The notes: generated by a model from the letters alone, not told the origin. Positions 1 through 10,044 are shown, counted from the stretch's first letter. The stretch: 64,000 nucleotides of DNA from Flavobacteriales bacterium (GCA_947449575.1 CANFRV010000019.1:1-64000); one strand, 5' to 3'. Translations and numbers: made by a program.

Positions 1-390
1 GTAAATGTGATTAAATATAAATTAACACACTACAAATCCATCGAAATTGCCTCCATTGCATTCGGAACCACCTTAATACCAAGTGTCATCCTCCTATATC
101 TAAGTGGCGCCATCGGTTTCTTGCAACACACACCAAAGGCATGGGAAGGACTAGGATTTATTGCAATACTTAGTATCGTAGGAACGGTAATCGCTTTATT
201 TTATTTTAATAAGTTAATCGCAATTTCCTCCACCATTTTTGCGAGTAGTGTAACCTACATCATTCCAATTGTCGCGCTATTTTTTGGTTTATACGATGGG
301 GAAACAATAAATTACACGCAAGTAATTGCCATGTTCGTCATTCTGGGCGGGGTATTTATGGTAAACCGAAACACAAGACAAAAGACTTAA
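1..390 (+). CDS. EamA/DMT-family transporter, C-terminal part (cut by left edge)
   Basis: The reading frame is open from base 1, so the gene starts upstream and only its last ~129 codons are seen. The visible part has about four hydrophobic segments and ends in the pattern of the second EamA repeat: a helix around SVTYIIPIVALFFGLYDGE, then a final helix with GGVFMVNR. This is typical of drug/metabolite-transporter-superfamily permeases of about 290-300 residues. The substrate cannot be told. A hairpin with a T tract follows at 427-446. GC is higher than in the polysaccharide locus, which suggests core chromosome. The family call is solid; the function is not. Confidence 0.8.
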   Translation, partial: VNVIKYKLTHYKSIEIASIAFGTTLIPSVILLYLSGAIGFLQHTPKAWEGLGFIAILSIVGTVIALFYFNKLIAISSTIFASSVTYIIPIVALFFGLYDGETINYTQVIAMFVILGGVFMVNRNTRQKT

Positions 391-426
391 AGACAAAAGA
401 ACACAGACAGTAAATTCAAGGTCTTT

Positions 427-446
427 GAGTGAAACGCTCTTTTTTC
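427..446 (+). terminator. Rho-independent terminator after the EamA gene
   Basis: GAGTG and CGCTC form a 5-bp stem (one G-T wobble) around an AAA loop at 427-439, followed directly by a T-rich run from 440. It lies 36 bases after the transporter stop and before the dipeptidase ATG at 494. It also argues against reading the dipeptidase from the TTG at 425, since those extra codons would be the hairpin and T tract. Confidence 0.6.
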
Positions 447-493
447 TTTTCTTCTTTTATCTTATTGTCTATTTTTACAAAAAAAAATCAACC

Positions 494-1885
494 ATGCAAA
501 ACACTCAAAATTATATTCAAAATAACAAGGAAAAATTCCTGAACGAACTAATCGATTTATTACGTATTCCTTCCATTTCTGCAGATCCTGCATACGCAAC
601 AAGTGTTAACGACGCGGCGAAATCGGTAGCGGATCACCTGACACGTGCTGGTGCGGAAAACGTTACTATTTATCCTACAAAAGGCTACCCTATTGTATAT
701 GGGGAGAAAATTATCGATCCAACGTTACCAACCGTATTGGTTTACGGACATTACGATGTACAACCTGCAGATCCATTGGAATTATGGGATAGTCCAGCGT
801 TTGAGCCGGTGATTAAAACTACCCCTATTCATCCGGAAGGCGCAATTTTTGCTAGAGGTGCATGCGATGACAAAGGTCAAATGTTTATGCATGTGAAGGC
901 CTTTGAAGCGATGGTACAAGCGGGAGAATTAGCATGTAATGCGAAGTTCATGATTGAAGGAGAGGAAGAAGTTGGAAGTGTGCATTTGGGTACATTTATC
1001 GAAGAATATAAAGAACTCTTAAAAGCAGATATCATATTAGTATCGGATACTGGGATGTTAGCTAACGATACTCCTTCCATCACTACTGGACTGCGAGGTC
1101 TAAGTTATGTAGAAGTGGAAGTGACAGGACCAAACCGCGATTTACATTCTGGTTTATATGGTGGGTGTGTTGCAAATCCGATCAATATTCTAAGCAAAAT
1201 GATTGCTTCTTTGCACGACGAAAATAACCACATCACGATTCCAGGATTTTATGACAAAGTAGAAGAACTAACGCGCGCAGAACGAGACGAAATGGCGAAA
1301 GCACCTTTCAGTCACGATGCCTACTGCAAAGCCTTAAACATTGAGAATGTATATGGAGAAGATAGTTATTCTACCATGGAACGCGGTTCGATACGTCCAA
1401 CCCTAGATGTCAATGGAATTTGGGGAGGATATACTGGTGAAGGAGCAAAAACGGTAATTGCTTCAAAAGCGTATGCTAAAATATCCATGCGTTTGGTACC
1501 GCATCAAGTTCCAGACGAAATCACCGAATTATTTAAATCACATTTTGAAAGCATTGCACCTGTAGGAACAAAAGTAGTAGTTACACCACACCATGGAGGA
1601 GACCCTGTAGTTACTCCGGTTGATTCTATAGCGTATCAAGCAGCAAGTAAAGCATACGAAACAACCTTCGGAAAACCAGCAATTCCAGTTCGAAGCGGTG
1701 GTAGTATTCCGATTGTAGCTTTATTTGAAAAAATACTCGGTTTAAAAACAGTCATGATGGGATTTGGATTAGACAGTGACGCAATTCACTCCCCGAATGA
1801 GCATTACGGCTTATTTAATTATTACAAAGGAATTGAAACGATCCCGTATTTTTACAGTCATTTTGCAGAGATGCATGGGAAGTAA
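494..1885 (+). CDS. M20 family dipeptidase
   Basis: Predicted cytoplasmic di-zinc peptidase of the M20/M25/M40 family, 463 residues, usual length for the dipeptidase branch. Visible motifs include VYGHYDVQP (His about 86, Asp about 88), RGACDDKGQ (bridging Asp about 125), the EGEEEVGS segment with the catalytic Glu near 157, and a C-terminal FGLDSDAIHSPNEH with a metal-binding His. The frame is open back to a TTG at 425, but that stretch encodes a Phe/Lys-rich tail lying in a terminator. The ATG at 494 is therefore preferred. GC is near 50% in the stretch I counted (1081-1140), unlike the downstream locus. It is probably a housekeeping gene flanking the locus. Confidence 0.93.
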   Translation: MQNTQNYIQNNKEKFLNELIDLLRIPSISADPAYATSVNDAAKSVADHLTRAGAENVTIYPTKGYPIVYGEKIIDPTLPTVLVYGHYDVQPADPLELWDSPAFEPVIKTTPIHPEGAIFARGACDDKGQMFMHVKAFEAMVQAGELACNAKFMIEGEEEVGSVHLGTFIEEYKELLKADIILVSDTGMLANDTPSITTGLRGLSYVEVEVTGPNRDLHSGLYGGCVANPINILSKMIASLHDENNHITIPGFYDKVEELTRAERDEMAKAPFSHDAYCKALNIENVYGEDSYSTMERGSIRPTLDVNGIWGGYTGEGAKTVIASKAYAKISMRLVPHQVPDEITELFKSHFESIAPVGTKVVVTPHHGGDPVVTPVDSIAYQAASKAYETTFGKPAIPVRSGGSIPIVALFEKILGLKTVMMGFGLDSDAIHSPNEHYGLFNYYKGIETIPYFYSHFAEMHGK

Positions 1886-1918
1886 TGTCATCACCTAAAT
1901 AACCTTATCTATAAAATA

Positions 1919-3664
1919 ATGTTTGTTTTTCTATTATTTATTTTCTTTTTACTTTCAATCAATTTTTTCTTTCATAAAAAAGGTTCTATATCTCTAGCAT
2001 TTTTATTTACAGGAATATTTTTTGGGATAGCAACAATACTAATAACGGAAATCTCTAGTTTTTTCGAGGCTTACAATAGTAGTTCTTCGATATATTTTTG
2101 GTCAATTTTATGCAGCTTACTTACATTCCTTTCTTTCAAACAGAAATTATTCGATTGGAATAACTATAAAATTCTCTATGTTTCAAACAAAAAAATAATT
2201 TGGTTTATAGGAAGTTTATCCATTTTACTTTTCATTCAAGGAATTTTGTATCCCCCTAACAATTGGGATTCGATGACCTATCACATGGCTAGAATTGCAC
2301 ATTGGGTAATGAATGAATCTATTGAACCTTATCCAACGCATATTTATAGACAGATATATCAACCTCCTTTAGCAGAATGGATGATTGGTCAAATCTGTTT
2401 ATTAAATAGAGCAGATTATTTCGCAAATAGTTTGCAATTATTTTTCCTAATAGCTTCGCTTGGGGTAGTAAACCTCCTGATGCTACTATTAAAAATAGAA
2501 AAAAAGACCAGAAATATTGCTTGTGTGTTAGTTATTACAACTCCAAGTATATTCATGCAGGCTACCGCTACACAAAATGATATTGTAGTTGGTTTTTTTA
2601 TTCTTTGTATCCTTTATTTTTTAATTCTTTTTTTTAAACGTAAAAACACTATAAATGCACTATTGCTTGGGTTAAGTATTGGATGTGCATTACTAACCAA
2701 AGGAACTGCATTTGTTTATCTTATTCCAATTATGGGGTTAGGGGTACTGTTATTAATACGAAGTATTTATCAAAAACATTTTGTTTTTTTGAAAGACACC
2801 CCTTTACTTATACTCGTCATTGCTTTAAGCCTAACTATTCCTTTCTCTCATTATTATAGAAATTACAAACTTTCTAACGATATTTTTGGTGCATCAGAGG
2901 ACAACTATTTTAATGAAAATATCTCTACAAAAAGTACGTTAATAGGGATTGTAAAAAATATAGGGATACATATGAGTACTCCCGTAACAAGTAACTTAAC
3001 GAATCAAATTGTTGAAAAAGCACATTTAATAACAAAAATTCCTATTTCGGACAAAAAGTATTCGTACAATGGTATCCAATTTAAAATGAACAATTGGAAT
3101 CACAACGAAGATGAGGTATCGAATTTTTTTCAAGTTATACTATTTGGTTTTATACTATTATATTGGATTGTATATCGAAAAAAACATAACCCAACATTTA
3201 CTTATACAATCCTATTTTGTCTTTTCACTTTCTTTGTATTCACGTTTATTCTCAAATGGCAACCTTGGCATATGCGTTTACAAGTACCATTATTTATGTT
3301 AATGGCTATTCCAACCGCAATGATGATAAGCTCGTTAAATAAAGAAATGATCCGTTACGCAATTTTGGGTATTCTAACCGTTTATTGTCTTGTTTTAGCA
3401 ATCTACAATCCCAATAGACCACTATTAAAAAATGAAAAACAAGCAAAATTGAAAACTAGGTTTGAAAAATACTTTGTGGCAATGCCTCCTTACCTAGAGG
3501 AGTATAAACAATGGAGATGCCGTGTTACAAAAAACAGTCCTACACAATGGGATGTGCATGGAGACACTTGGGAATACCCGATTTATTATGATTGTTTTCA
3601 TATGAAAAGAAAAGAATTTAACATTGTTCACATAAAAAACAAATCAAAATATGCAATCAAATAA
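1919..3664 (+). CDS. Multi-pass membrane protein, GT-C / GT39-like
   Basis: 581 residues with roughly a dozen hydrophobic segments over residues 1-510 and a soluble C-terminal tail. After the first helices an extracytoplasmic loop carries NNWDSMTYHMARI with Asp near 117. This resembles the early acidic motif of lipid-phosphosugar-dependent GT-C glycosyltransferases (ArnT/PMT type). It probably transfers a sugar from a polyprenyl-phosphate donor on the outer face of the inner membrane, but donor and acceptor are unknown. Its stop overlaps the start of the acyltransferase by 14 bases, so the two are probably translated together. GC drops sharply at this gene relative to the dipeptidase. Confidence 0.6.
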   Translation: MFVFLLFIFFLLSINFFFHKKGSISLAFLFTGIFFGIATILITEISSFFEAYNSSSSIYFWSILCSLLTFLSFKQKLFDWNNYKILYVSNKKIIWFIGSLSILLFIQGILYPPNNWDSMTYHMARIAHWVMNESIEPYPTHIYRQIYQPPLAEWMIGQICLLNRADYFANSLQLFFLIASLGVVNLLMLLLKIEKKTRNIACVLVITTPSIFMQATATQNDIVVGFFILCILYFLILFFKRKNTINALLLGLSIGCALLTKGTAFVYLIPIMGLGVLLLIRSIYQKHFVFLKDTPLLILVIALSLTIPFSHYYRNYKLSNDIFGASEDNYFNENISTKSTLIGIVKNIGIHMSTPVTSNLTNQIVEKAHLITKIPISDKKYSYNGIQFKMNNWNHNEDEVSNFFQVILFGFILLYWIVYRKKHNPTFTYTILFCLFTFFVFTFILKWQPWHMRLQVPLFMLMAIPTAMMISSLNKEMIRYAILGILTVYCLVLAIYNPNRPLLKNEKQAKLKTRFEKYFVAMPPYLEEYKQWRCRVTKNSPTQWDVHGDTWEYPIYYDCFHMKRKEFNIVHIKNKSKYAIK

Positions 3665-4667
3665 CAAAAGAATTTTAGAATTAGATGCCTTAAGAGGTAT
3701 TGCTGCTCTAAGTGTGTTTTTTTATCATGCATCCATATATTACAAAGAATCTTTCTATTTTTCAATTTTTAGATTTGGATTAACCGGTGTCGATTTGTTT
3801 TTTATAATAAGTGGATTTGTCATATTATCAAGTATTCAAAATAAAACACATCTTCAATTTATCAAAAGTAGACTTATCCGTTTATTTCCAACTTATTGGA
3901 TTGCTGTAACATTCACATTTATTTTTATCATCATTAAATATTTCGACAAAGGTATACTTAACCAAATCCCAATTAAACAATATTTAGTGAATTTATCTAT
4001 GATTCAAGAGTTTTTTAAAATTGAAAATCTAGATGGACCATATTGGACATTATATATTGAACTGTTTTTCTATCTCATTGTTTTCATTTTTATCAAAAAA
4101 GAAAAATTAATATTTGTAATTTTATCTTTAATTATAATTATTACACTTATTTTAAGATTTGATGTATTCTATGTTCCATTTCCAATATCTATTTTAAATA
4201 GTACCCCAATTTCCTCACATGCATCTCTTTTCTTAATCGGTATGTTATTTTACAAATTACGAGATTCAATGAATTCAATGTATTTAATCCCAATTTTAAT
4301 CTTTTTTGCTACACAAATCTTAATTTACAAATACCATTATACATGGATAAAAAACACCGATATAAATTTTAACGAGCACTTAATAATGGTATTATTATAC
4401 TTTTTAATATTCCTACTATTTGTATATAATAAATTAAGCTTTCTTGTAAATAATATATTTATCTTTTTTGGCAAAATTTCATACACACTTTACTTAATAC
4501 ATCAATATGTTACTACAGAGATAATTGAATATTACCTTGTAAACAAGATGAACTTTAATCTAGGTGTCGTAATTTTCATGATTATTTTACCAATTATAAT
4601 AATAACATCGTTTTACTTAACGAAAGTAACGGATAAAATCAGTTCCTTTTTAACAAAAAGATTATAA
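3651..4667 (+). CDS. Acyltransferase family 3 (OafA/YrhL-like) membrane protein
   Basis: 338-residue multi-pass protein beginning with the family signature LDALRGIAALSVFFYHA (Arg15, His26), followed by GVDLFFIISGFVI. About ten hydrophobic segments fit the acyltransferase-3 fold. Family members transfer acetyl or other acyl groups to sugars of surface glycans or lipids at the inner membrane. It overlaps the upstream GT-C-like gene by 14 bases and ends before a convergent minus-strand cluster. It probably O-acetylates the polysaccharide made here; the exact target is unknown. Confidence 0.85.
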   Translation: MQSNNKRILELDALRGIAALSVFFYHASIYYKESFYFSIFRFGLTGVDLFFIISGFVILSSIQNKTHLQFIKSRLIRLFPTYWIAVTFTFIFIIIKYFDKGILNQIPIKQYLVNLSMIQEFFKIENLDGPYWTLYIELFFYLIVFIFIKKEKLIFVILSLIIIITLILRFDVFYVPFPISILNSTPISSHASLFLIGMLFYKLRDSMNSMYLIPILIFFATQILIYKYHYTWIKNTDINFNEHLIMVLLYFLIFLLFVYNKLSFLVNNIFIFFGKISYTLYLIHQYVTTEIIEYYLVNKMNFNLGVVIFMIILPIIIITSFYLTKVTDKISSFLTKRL

Positions 4668-4824
4668 TTTAATTCTCTCAATTTCAATAATACAAACTAA
4701 AAAATTGAAATGAATAAAAATATGTGTTTTTAATAATTTAGATTACTTAACTTTATTTGCATTATTGATTATTATGTCAATTATATTACCGAAAAAAATG
4801 ATTATCAAATTAAAAGCTTATTAA

Positions 4825-5760
4825 TTAATATTTAAAACAATTTGATAAATATTTTTTTACCCCTATATACAATGATTTTATAATTAATATAATCAAATCT
4901 TTCTGAATTCGTTTTTTATATCCAATAGGATAATAAAACAAAGAAATTAAACAATATTTTATCGTTAGTACACTAGAGTTTGAATATTCCTTTTGAGCTA
5001 AAAAATAATAACATTTACTCAATAATTTATTTTTATCCCAAAAAGGGATATTTTTTCGAAATATTTTTTTTCGAAATATTTTCCTTAAATAAAACAACTC
5101 TTTTTCCCATTTATAAAAATCACCATGTGTAAAACTATCTGATGATTCTACATAAACAGTAGATCTATCAAGAATTTGAATTATGGGATAATTAAACACA
5201 ACCATTTGTAGACTAAAATCAAGATCTTCGCAAATGACTATTTCTGGATCAAATAATATTTTTTTAGCAACACTACTCTCAACACACCATCTTTGTGGAT
5301 TGACTGTGTAATTTAAAAAATAATGATATAAATTCATTCCAATTATTGATGGACAAACACGTTTAGTTCGAAAACCTACTGCTGTTTCGTTCCAAGAAGA
5401 TGTAAATAAAAAACCTAATGGAAATGCTAGATCAACAATTTTATCATGAAAAATTTGCAAATGATGTGGTAAATGATAGTCGTCACTATCTAAAAAACAA
5501 ATATATCTACCTTTAGCTGCTTCAATTCCAATATTTCGTGTAACACATCTTTCTTGATTAATCAAATTTCTAATATAAAATATACGTTTGTCATTTAATT
5601 GGAAATTGGAAACAATTTCAGCTGATTTATCGTTAGAAGCATCATCCACTACAATTAATTCAAAATCTTGAAAAGTTTGATTTAAAATACTATTAATTGC
5701 ACGACTTATCGTTTTCTCACGATTATACAACGGAATAATTATCGAAAAAAAAGGATTCAT
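4825..5760 (-). CDS. Glycosyltransferase family 2
   Basis: 311 residues from the ATG at 5760, giving MNPFFSIIIPLYNRE. A non-ATG frame extension to 5781 exists but would overlap the upstream gene more. The ATG shares one base with the upstream stop (TAATG), a typical coupled arrangement. A GT-A fold is shown by the VVDDAS segment (about 37-42) and the DSDD metal/nucleotide site (about 91-94). The C-terminal part is basic and hydrophobic. An in-frame 15-bp direct repeat encodes IFRKKIFRK. It is a cytoplasmic inverting sugar transferase of unknown specificity, at the 3' end of the 13615-to-4825 minus run. Confidence 0.85.
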   Translation of the reverse strand: MNPFFSIIIPLYNREKTISRAINSILNQTFQDFELIVVDDASNDKSAEIVSNFQLNDKRIFYIRNLINQERCVTRNIGIEAAKGRYICFLDSDDYHLPHHLQIFHDKIVDLAFPLGFLFTSSWNETAVGFRTKRVCPSIIGMNLYHYFLNYTVNPQRWCVESSVAKKILFDPEIVICEDLDFSLQMVVFNYPIIQILDRSTVYVESSDSFTHGDFYKWEKELFYLRKIFRKKIFRKNIPFWDKNKLLSKCYYFLAQKEYSNSSVLTIKYCLISLFYYPIGYKKRIQKDLIILIIKSLYIGVKKYLSNCFKY

Positions 5761-6752
5761 TAGGATTGAAGTTGTTTGCAAATTTTAAGAATATGTTCAA
5801 CATTTTTATCATAACAACTTCTTTCTTTTCCTAAAAACAGAATCAAATCTATATTTCTTCTAATATTGAATTTAAAAGTAAATAATTTTATAATGAGATC
5901 TAAAAATGTATATATCATTTCTTTGAACCAAAAATACTTTTTTACTTGAATGTTTTGACCAAAAAAATAGTCTCTATAAAATCGACCATAAAAACCAGAT
6001 TTATCCATGTTATTTGTCAATGATTTAAAATAACCTAAAGAAATACGATGAGGTTCTATAAAATGTTGAAATGTCAAACTTTCATCATAATAAATATGTC
6101 TTCCCAAAATTTGGATGGCTAAACATAATTCACTATCTTCTCCAGAACTTAAATTACTACCCGTTCTACCTAATGATTGAAAAACAAAACCTTTATCTAA
6201 TACTTCATTGAACACATCTGTTCTTATAATCATACCTGCACCATAAACAACATTTCGAACACCTATTACCCTACCTGTTGTTGGCATTTGAGGCCCAACA
6301 GCATAAAACCTTTTTGCATTAGCAAACCAATCAGGAAAATCGACAGTACTAACAGGTGTTCCAATCCCTCCTAATACCCCTATTCTACTATCCGCATTTA
6401 TTATTTTTTCAGCAAGATTTAAATAATTAGATGACAACCAATTATCGTCATCACAAAAAACAATGAGATCATAAGAAACGTGATTTAATCCACACATTCT
6501 TGCATTTGATAATCCAGGTTTATTTTCTTGTACAATTTTCCATGTAAAAGTGTCAAAATCTTTCATTGTATTTAAAATAATTTCTTCACTGTTATCTGAG
6601 GAAGAATTATTTACAAGAATAAGTTCAGTATTTTCAGAAGATCTATTTTCCTGTTTTTTAATATATTGTAAAGTATCAATTATTTTTTCTCCTGCATTAT
6701 AAAAACAAATAATAATAGAAACTCCTTGCTTATATTCTCTTTTAACTTTCAT
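5760..6752 (-). CDS. Glycosyltransferase family 2
   Basis: 330 residues. The N-terminal GT-A domain begins VSIIICFYNAGEKI and has VNNSSSDNS for nucleotide binding and a CDDDNW metal site at about 100-104. A later SSGEDSELCLAI segment is typical of GT2 enzymes carrying a GEDxE-like acceptor or catalytic-base motif. It is translationally coupled to the next GT2 through a TAATG overlap and lies 18 bases after the preceding one. It probably adds one residue to the repeat unit; donor and linkage are not predictable. Confidence 0.87.
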   Translation of the reverse strand: MKVKREYKQGVSIIICFYNAGEKIIDTLQYIKKQENRSSENTELILVNNSSSDNSEEIILNTMKDFDTFTWKIVQENKPGLSNARMCGLNHVSYDLIVFCDDDNWLSSNYLNLAEKIINADSRIGVLGGIGTPVSTVDFPDWFANAKRFYAVGPQMPTTGRVIGVRNVVYGAGMIIRTDVFNEVLDKGFVFQSLGRTGSNLSSGEDSELCLAIQILGRHIYYDESLTFQHFIEPHRISLGYFKSLTNNMDKSGFYGRFYRDYFFGQNIQVKKYFWFKEMIYTFLDLIIKLFTFKFNIRRNIDLILFLGKERSCYDKNVEHILKICKQLQS

Positions 6753-6770
6753 AACTTCATTTAAGTGTAC

Positions 6771-7601
6771 TTATTTTTTCTTAATTAGAAAATGATTCAA
6801 TTCAAAACTTACTTTGTCAAATAGTTTATAAAATCCTTTAACAATTATCGGTAAATAGGTTCTTCTGAATCTATATAGATGAACTCTCAACTGAAGGTAA
6901 AATGATAATTCCTTTAAATTTAGTTTCACTAATTCCATTTTTCGAAACTCCAATTGATTAGCTAATTGATCTTCAAAAGTTTTTGCATTGGGAAGAAGTC
7001 TGAAATTACCCCATCCTTTAGGGAAATAATGAAATTTAGTAACTTTTCTGAAGCGGAATATCATTTCTAAATCCATCGTATAATGATTGGTTAAAGAATA
7101 ATACCCAACTTGTGCGTGTAAATTTTTCTGATAAAAATAGGCTGTTGGGTTAACCGAAAAATGATATCCACTAAACACGTGCCATTTTTGGAGTTTTGAT
7201 GGTCTATTGACATATATCAAATCGCCATACTGATTCCATACATTACAATTCCCTACCAAATACTGTATACTCGGATTTTTAGTTAAAATCTCTGTAACTT
7301 CCTGCAAACAACCGGATGAATAATAATCATCTACATTTAAAAAACTAATATATTTTCCTTTTGCTAGCTTAATTCCTTTATTCATCGCATCCGATTGTCC
7401 CTTATCTTTTTCAGAAATCCAGGTAATAGATGCATGAATTTTAGCATATCCAGCGATTACATCAACTGTTCCATCTGAACTACCGCCATCCATAATAATT
7501 AGTTCACTATCGGCACAAGATTGGGAAAGATAATTATCTATCGCTTTTGCGATATAAGCCACATTATTGTATACAGGTAATATAATAGAAAGCAGTAACA
7601 T
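6771..7601 (-). CDS. Glycosyltransferase family 2 (WcaE-like)
   Basis: 276 residues with the GT2 core: SIILPVYNNVAYI at the N terminus, IMDGGSSDGT, KDKGQSDAMNKGI and NVDDYY near residues 89-94. The DKGQSDAMNKG pattern is common in the colanic-acid WcaE-like branch. The C terminus is basic and probably membrane-associated. It is followed upstream by a 158-base AT-rich gap, so it could have its own start of transcription, though I see no clear promoter motif there. Specificity is unknown. Confidence 0.85.
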   Translation of the reverse strand: MLLLSIILPVYNNVAYIAKAIDNYLSQSCADSELIIMDGGSSDGTVDVIAGYAKIHASITWISEKDKGQSDAMNKGIKLAKGKYISFLNVDDYYSSGCLQEVTEILTKNPSIQYLVGNCNVWNQYGDLIYVNRPSKLQKWHVFSGYHFSVNPTAYFYQKNLHAQVGYYSLTNHYTMDLEMIFRFRKVTKFHYFPKGWGNFRLLPNAKTFEDQLANQLEFRKMELVKLNLKELSFYLQLRVHLYRFRRTYLPIIVKGFYKLFDKVSFELNHFLIKKK

Positions 7602-7759
7602 ATAGTTTTTTTACACTAGATTCATAATTAAAAATTAATTACAATTAGCATTATTTATATAATGTATTTTGAATAAAAATCTCGAATTATATTTGTTTAA
7701 TTATTTATTTATTAGATAAACTTAATAAATAACATCGATTAATTTACATTGAATTTATA

Positions 7760-9103
7760 TTATTTCTTAATATCTAAACTGGAAAATTCAGACTGTTTTT
7801 CGTGCATCAAGACAAGAAACAAAAATGGTAGTAACGGCGCTTTAAAACGGACCAATACACCAAATAAACCTGAAGTATAACCAGCAAAAAAACCTAAAAT
7901 TAAAGAAAAAACAATAGAAGTCATTAATAATTCATTGTTTCGAATATTATTTAATTTATTGAATATATTTCTTGTAAAAATAAATCGTAGGGTAAGTAAT
8001 AAAAATATAAGTGCTTCCAATCCACTTAGGCGTACGAAAAAACTTCCATCATCCCAAATATAAGGTCGGTAAAACGCGGTGTATATAGAAATAGGCATGG
8101 CCCTTAGCATACCTGCTGGTGAAAAATCCGAAATTCCTAAATCATATTTATTTTCTCCATAAATCGAATTTGTTTTCAAATCCGTTTGAATTACTTCTGC
8201 TTCCTTTGCAAACTCTTGCCCTTTAGAAGATCCTAAAAATGATAGTACTGCTCCTAATATTGCTCCTATAAATAACAATTGGATGAGCCACTTAGAAAAC
8301 TTGGATGATCTTGATCTACTAATACGTGCACCTATCGCCATAAAAAATGGACCAATAGCAACAATTAGCATGAAATCTCGAATATTAAGAATTAAAAACA
8401 CAGATAGAAATATTAAAATCCAATTTCGTTTTTCAGGTAATTCTGTGGATTTAAAAAAAGTAAACAATTGAATCAAAAGAAATAGAAGGGAAGAATAGAT
8501 GAGCATGTCTTTTGTGATACCTGTACACCAAAAACATGTGGATGGCAAAAATAAAGTCGCTATAGCAGCATTACGTTCAGAAATAACACGATGTTTCAAA
8601 ATCAGCTCAAACAACATCCAACTAACGCGAAAAGATATAAATGAAGTAATCATCGTCATGGCAAAATAACTGCGAAATGTTATAAAGGTTAAAATACTAT
8701 ATATTTTTGCAGCAAACCAGGCCTCGTCTTCTTTGTATATCCAATTCGGAGGCATTCCAATTCTATAATTAAAGACATGATAACGAAGTCTATCCGGATT
8801 ATTCGTAAATATCTCCTGAAAATATTTTAGTGGACTATCCCAAAATAAATTATTTAATTTTTGTGCAGAATCCCAATAAGCGGTAGAATCTCCTCCTGAG
8901 TACATCTTAATATATATTACAGAAAAAAAAATAGCAGAAAAAAACTTCACATAAAACCCAGTTTTATAATACTTGTAGTACGATTTATTTTTATTGTTAT
9001 TTGCTGTTGAATTAACAAACCAAAATAGAATAATAACCCACAATAATATAGACAAACCATCTACAAATCCTAAAAACTTAAAAGATCCTTCAGCATCTAA
9101 CAT
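7760..9103 (-). CDS. Multi-pass membrane protein of unknown function (polymerase or GT-C candidate)
   Basis: 447 residues with about ten hydrophobic segments. An early loop carries YSGGDSTAYWDSAQKL, and a central stretch FLILNIRDFMLIVAIGPFFM is followed by a soluble loop. I do not recognise a named family. In this setting it could be an O-antigen-polymerase-like or GT-C-like protein, and the acidic first loop recalls GT-C enzymes. It sits five bases after the GNAT gene in the same minus-strand run. A Wzy role would be unexpected if all export is by the Wzm/Wzt transporter at the right end, so this is left open. Confidence 0.55.
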   Translation of the reverse strand: MLDAEGSFKFLGFVDGLSILLWVIILFWFVNSTANNNKNKSYYKYYKTGFYVKFFSAIFFSVIYIKMYSGGDSTAYWDSAQKLNNLFWDSPLKYFQEIFTNNPDRLRYHVFNYRIGMPPNWIYKEDEAWFAAKIYSILTFITFRSYFAMTMITSFISFRVSWMLFELILKHRVISERNAAIATLFLPSTCFWCTGITKDMLIYSSLLFLLIQLFTFFKSTELPEKRNWILIFLSVFLILNIRDFMLIVAIGPFFMAIGARISRSRSSKFSKWLIQLLFIGAILGAVLSFLGSSKGQEFAKEAEVIQTDLKTNSIYGENKYDLGISDFSPAGMLRAMPISIYTAFYRPYIWDDGSFFVRLSGLEALIFLLLTLRFIFTRNIFNKLNNIRNNELLMTSIVFSLILGFFAGYTSGLFGVLVRFKAPLLPFLFLVLMHEKQSEFSSLDIKK

Positions 9104-9108
9104 TTATT

Positions 9109-10044
9109 CTATAAATCATCATAATTAATACTAGTAATTTTATTCGTTAAATAGGCGTTTAACTCTTTATTATCTTTTTCGCTTAGAATAAAATTTACAT
9201 CTAAAATAGATTTCATTTTCCCAAATCTAAATAAATTAAATAAATAACCTTTACTTAGGAAAAAGAAATATAGTTGGTTTTTTTTCGGTTGAAGGGAAAC
9301 AACATATTTCCCTGATTTAAAAGAAGTAGAATGCAGTTTACGAAATAAAATTGCTAATATCTGTTCATTAGAATATTCAGAATAACAAACTATTTGGTAT
9401 GTTTTTAAATGGGTAGAATATAGAACAAAATGGGAAATACCATTAAGTTGCATAGTGATAATCGCATAGTTAAACTTAGGGTTTTGCGTTCGCCATCGCA
9501 ATTGTTGCTTCAAACAAATAGATTCTGCTTCTGAATATGGTAAAATTAACTGGTTTATCACGTCATTTAAATTGTCCTTATGTAGTTCTGTATTATGAAA
9601 GTTCCGAATTAATGGAAATAATGGAATTCTAAAAAAATAAAGCATCGCATCTTGCTTTTTCCACCCTGCTGATAAAAATGACTTGGTTGCAATTTTCGAG
9701 CAAATAGTATAAATCACCTTCGTTTCCTCCAAACCTTTTTCAGTCATTGCTTGCACAATTTTTTTTGCTAATCCTTTACCACGGTAGGCGGGATCTGTCA
9801 TCAGATCTGTAAATTTTAATAATTTCTTTTTTTCAGTTGGTAAAAAAATCAATTCTGGTAATAAAGCAGCGGATGCTATTAATCGCTGATTATCAAATAC
9901 GCCACATAAAATTGCATCTCCATCCGGATTTTCGAAATATTTCCATAGAAAAAATTGTTCTGTAATTGTATTTGCATTGAAACAGGTTTGAAATAAACGA
10001 TATATTTCAGGTAAATGGGATTTATTCAGCCAAACTAATTCCAT
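9109..10044 (-). CDS. GNAT-family N-acetyltransferase
   Basis: 311 residues. The N-terminal half has the GNAT acetyl-CoA signature DPAYRGKGLAKKIV (about 87-100) preceded by the expected beta strands (LLKFTDLMT). The C-terminal half is less defined and could be a second, degenerate GNAT domain. It overlaps the deacetylase gene upstream by ten bases. Pairing of a deacetylase-family protein with an acetyltransferase suggests remodelling of amino-sugar or O-acetyl groups, but the acceptor is unknown. Confidence 0.75.
   Translation of the reverse strand: MELVWLNKSHLPEIYRLFQTCFNANTITEQFFLWKYFENPDGDAILCGVFDNQRLIASAALLPELIFLPTEKKKLLKFTDLMTDPAYRGKGLAKKIVQAMTEKGLEETKVIYTICSKIATKSFLSAGWKKQDAMLYFFRIPLFPLIRNFHNTELHKDNLNDVINQLILPYSEAESICLKQQLRWRTQNPKFNYAIITMQLNGISHFVLYSTHLKTYQIVCYSEYSNEQILAILFRKLHSTSFKSGKYVVSLQPKKNQLYFFFLSKGYLFNLFRFGKMKSILDVNFILSEKDNKELNAYLTNKITSINYDDL

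Noticed and set aside
4681-4711. Inverted repeat ATTTCAAT...ATTGAAAT after the acyltransferase
   Set aside because: All-AT stem with a 15-base loop and no T tract; common by chance in DNA this AT-rich, so not called a terminator.
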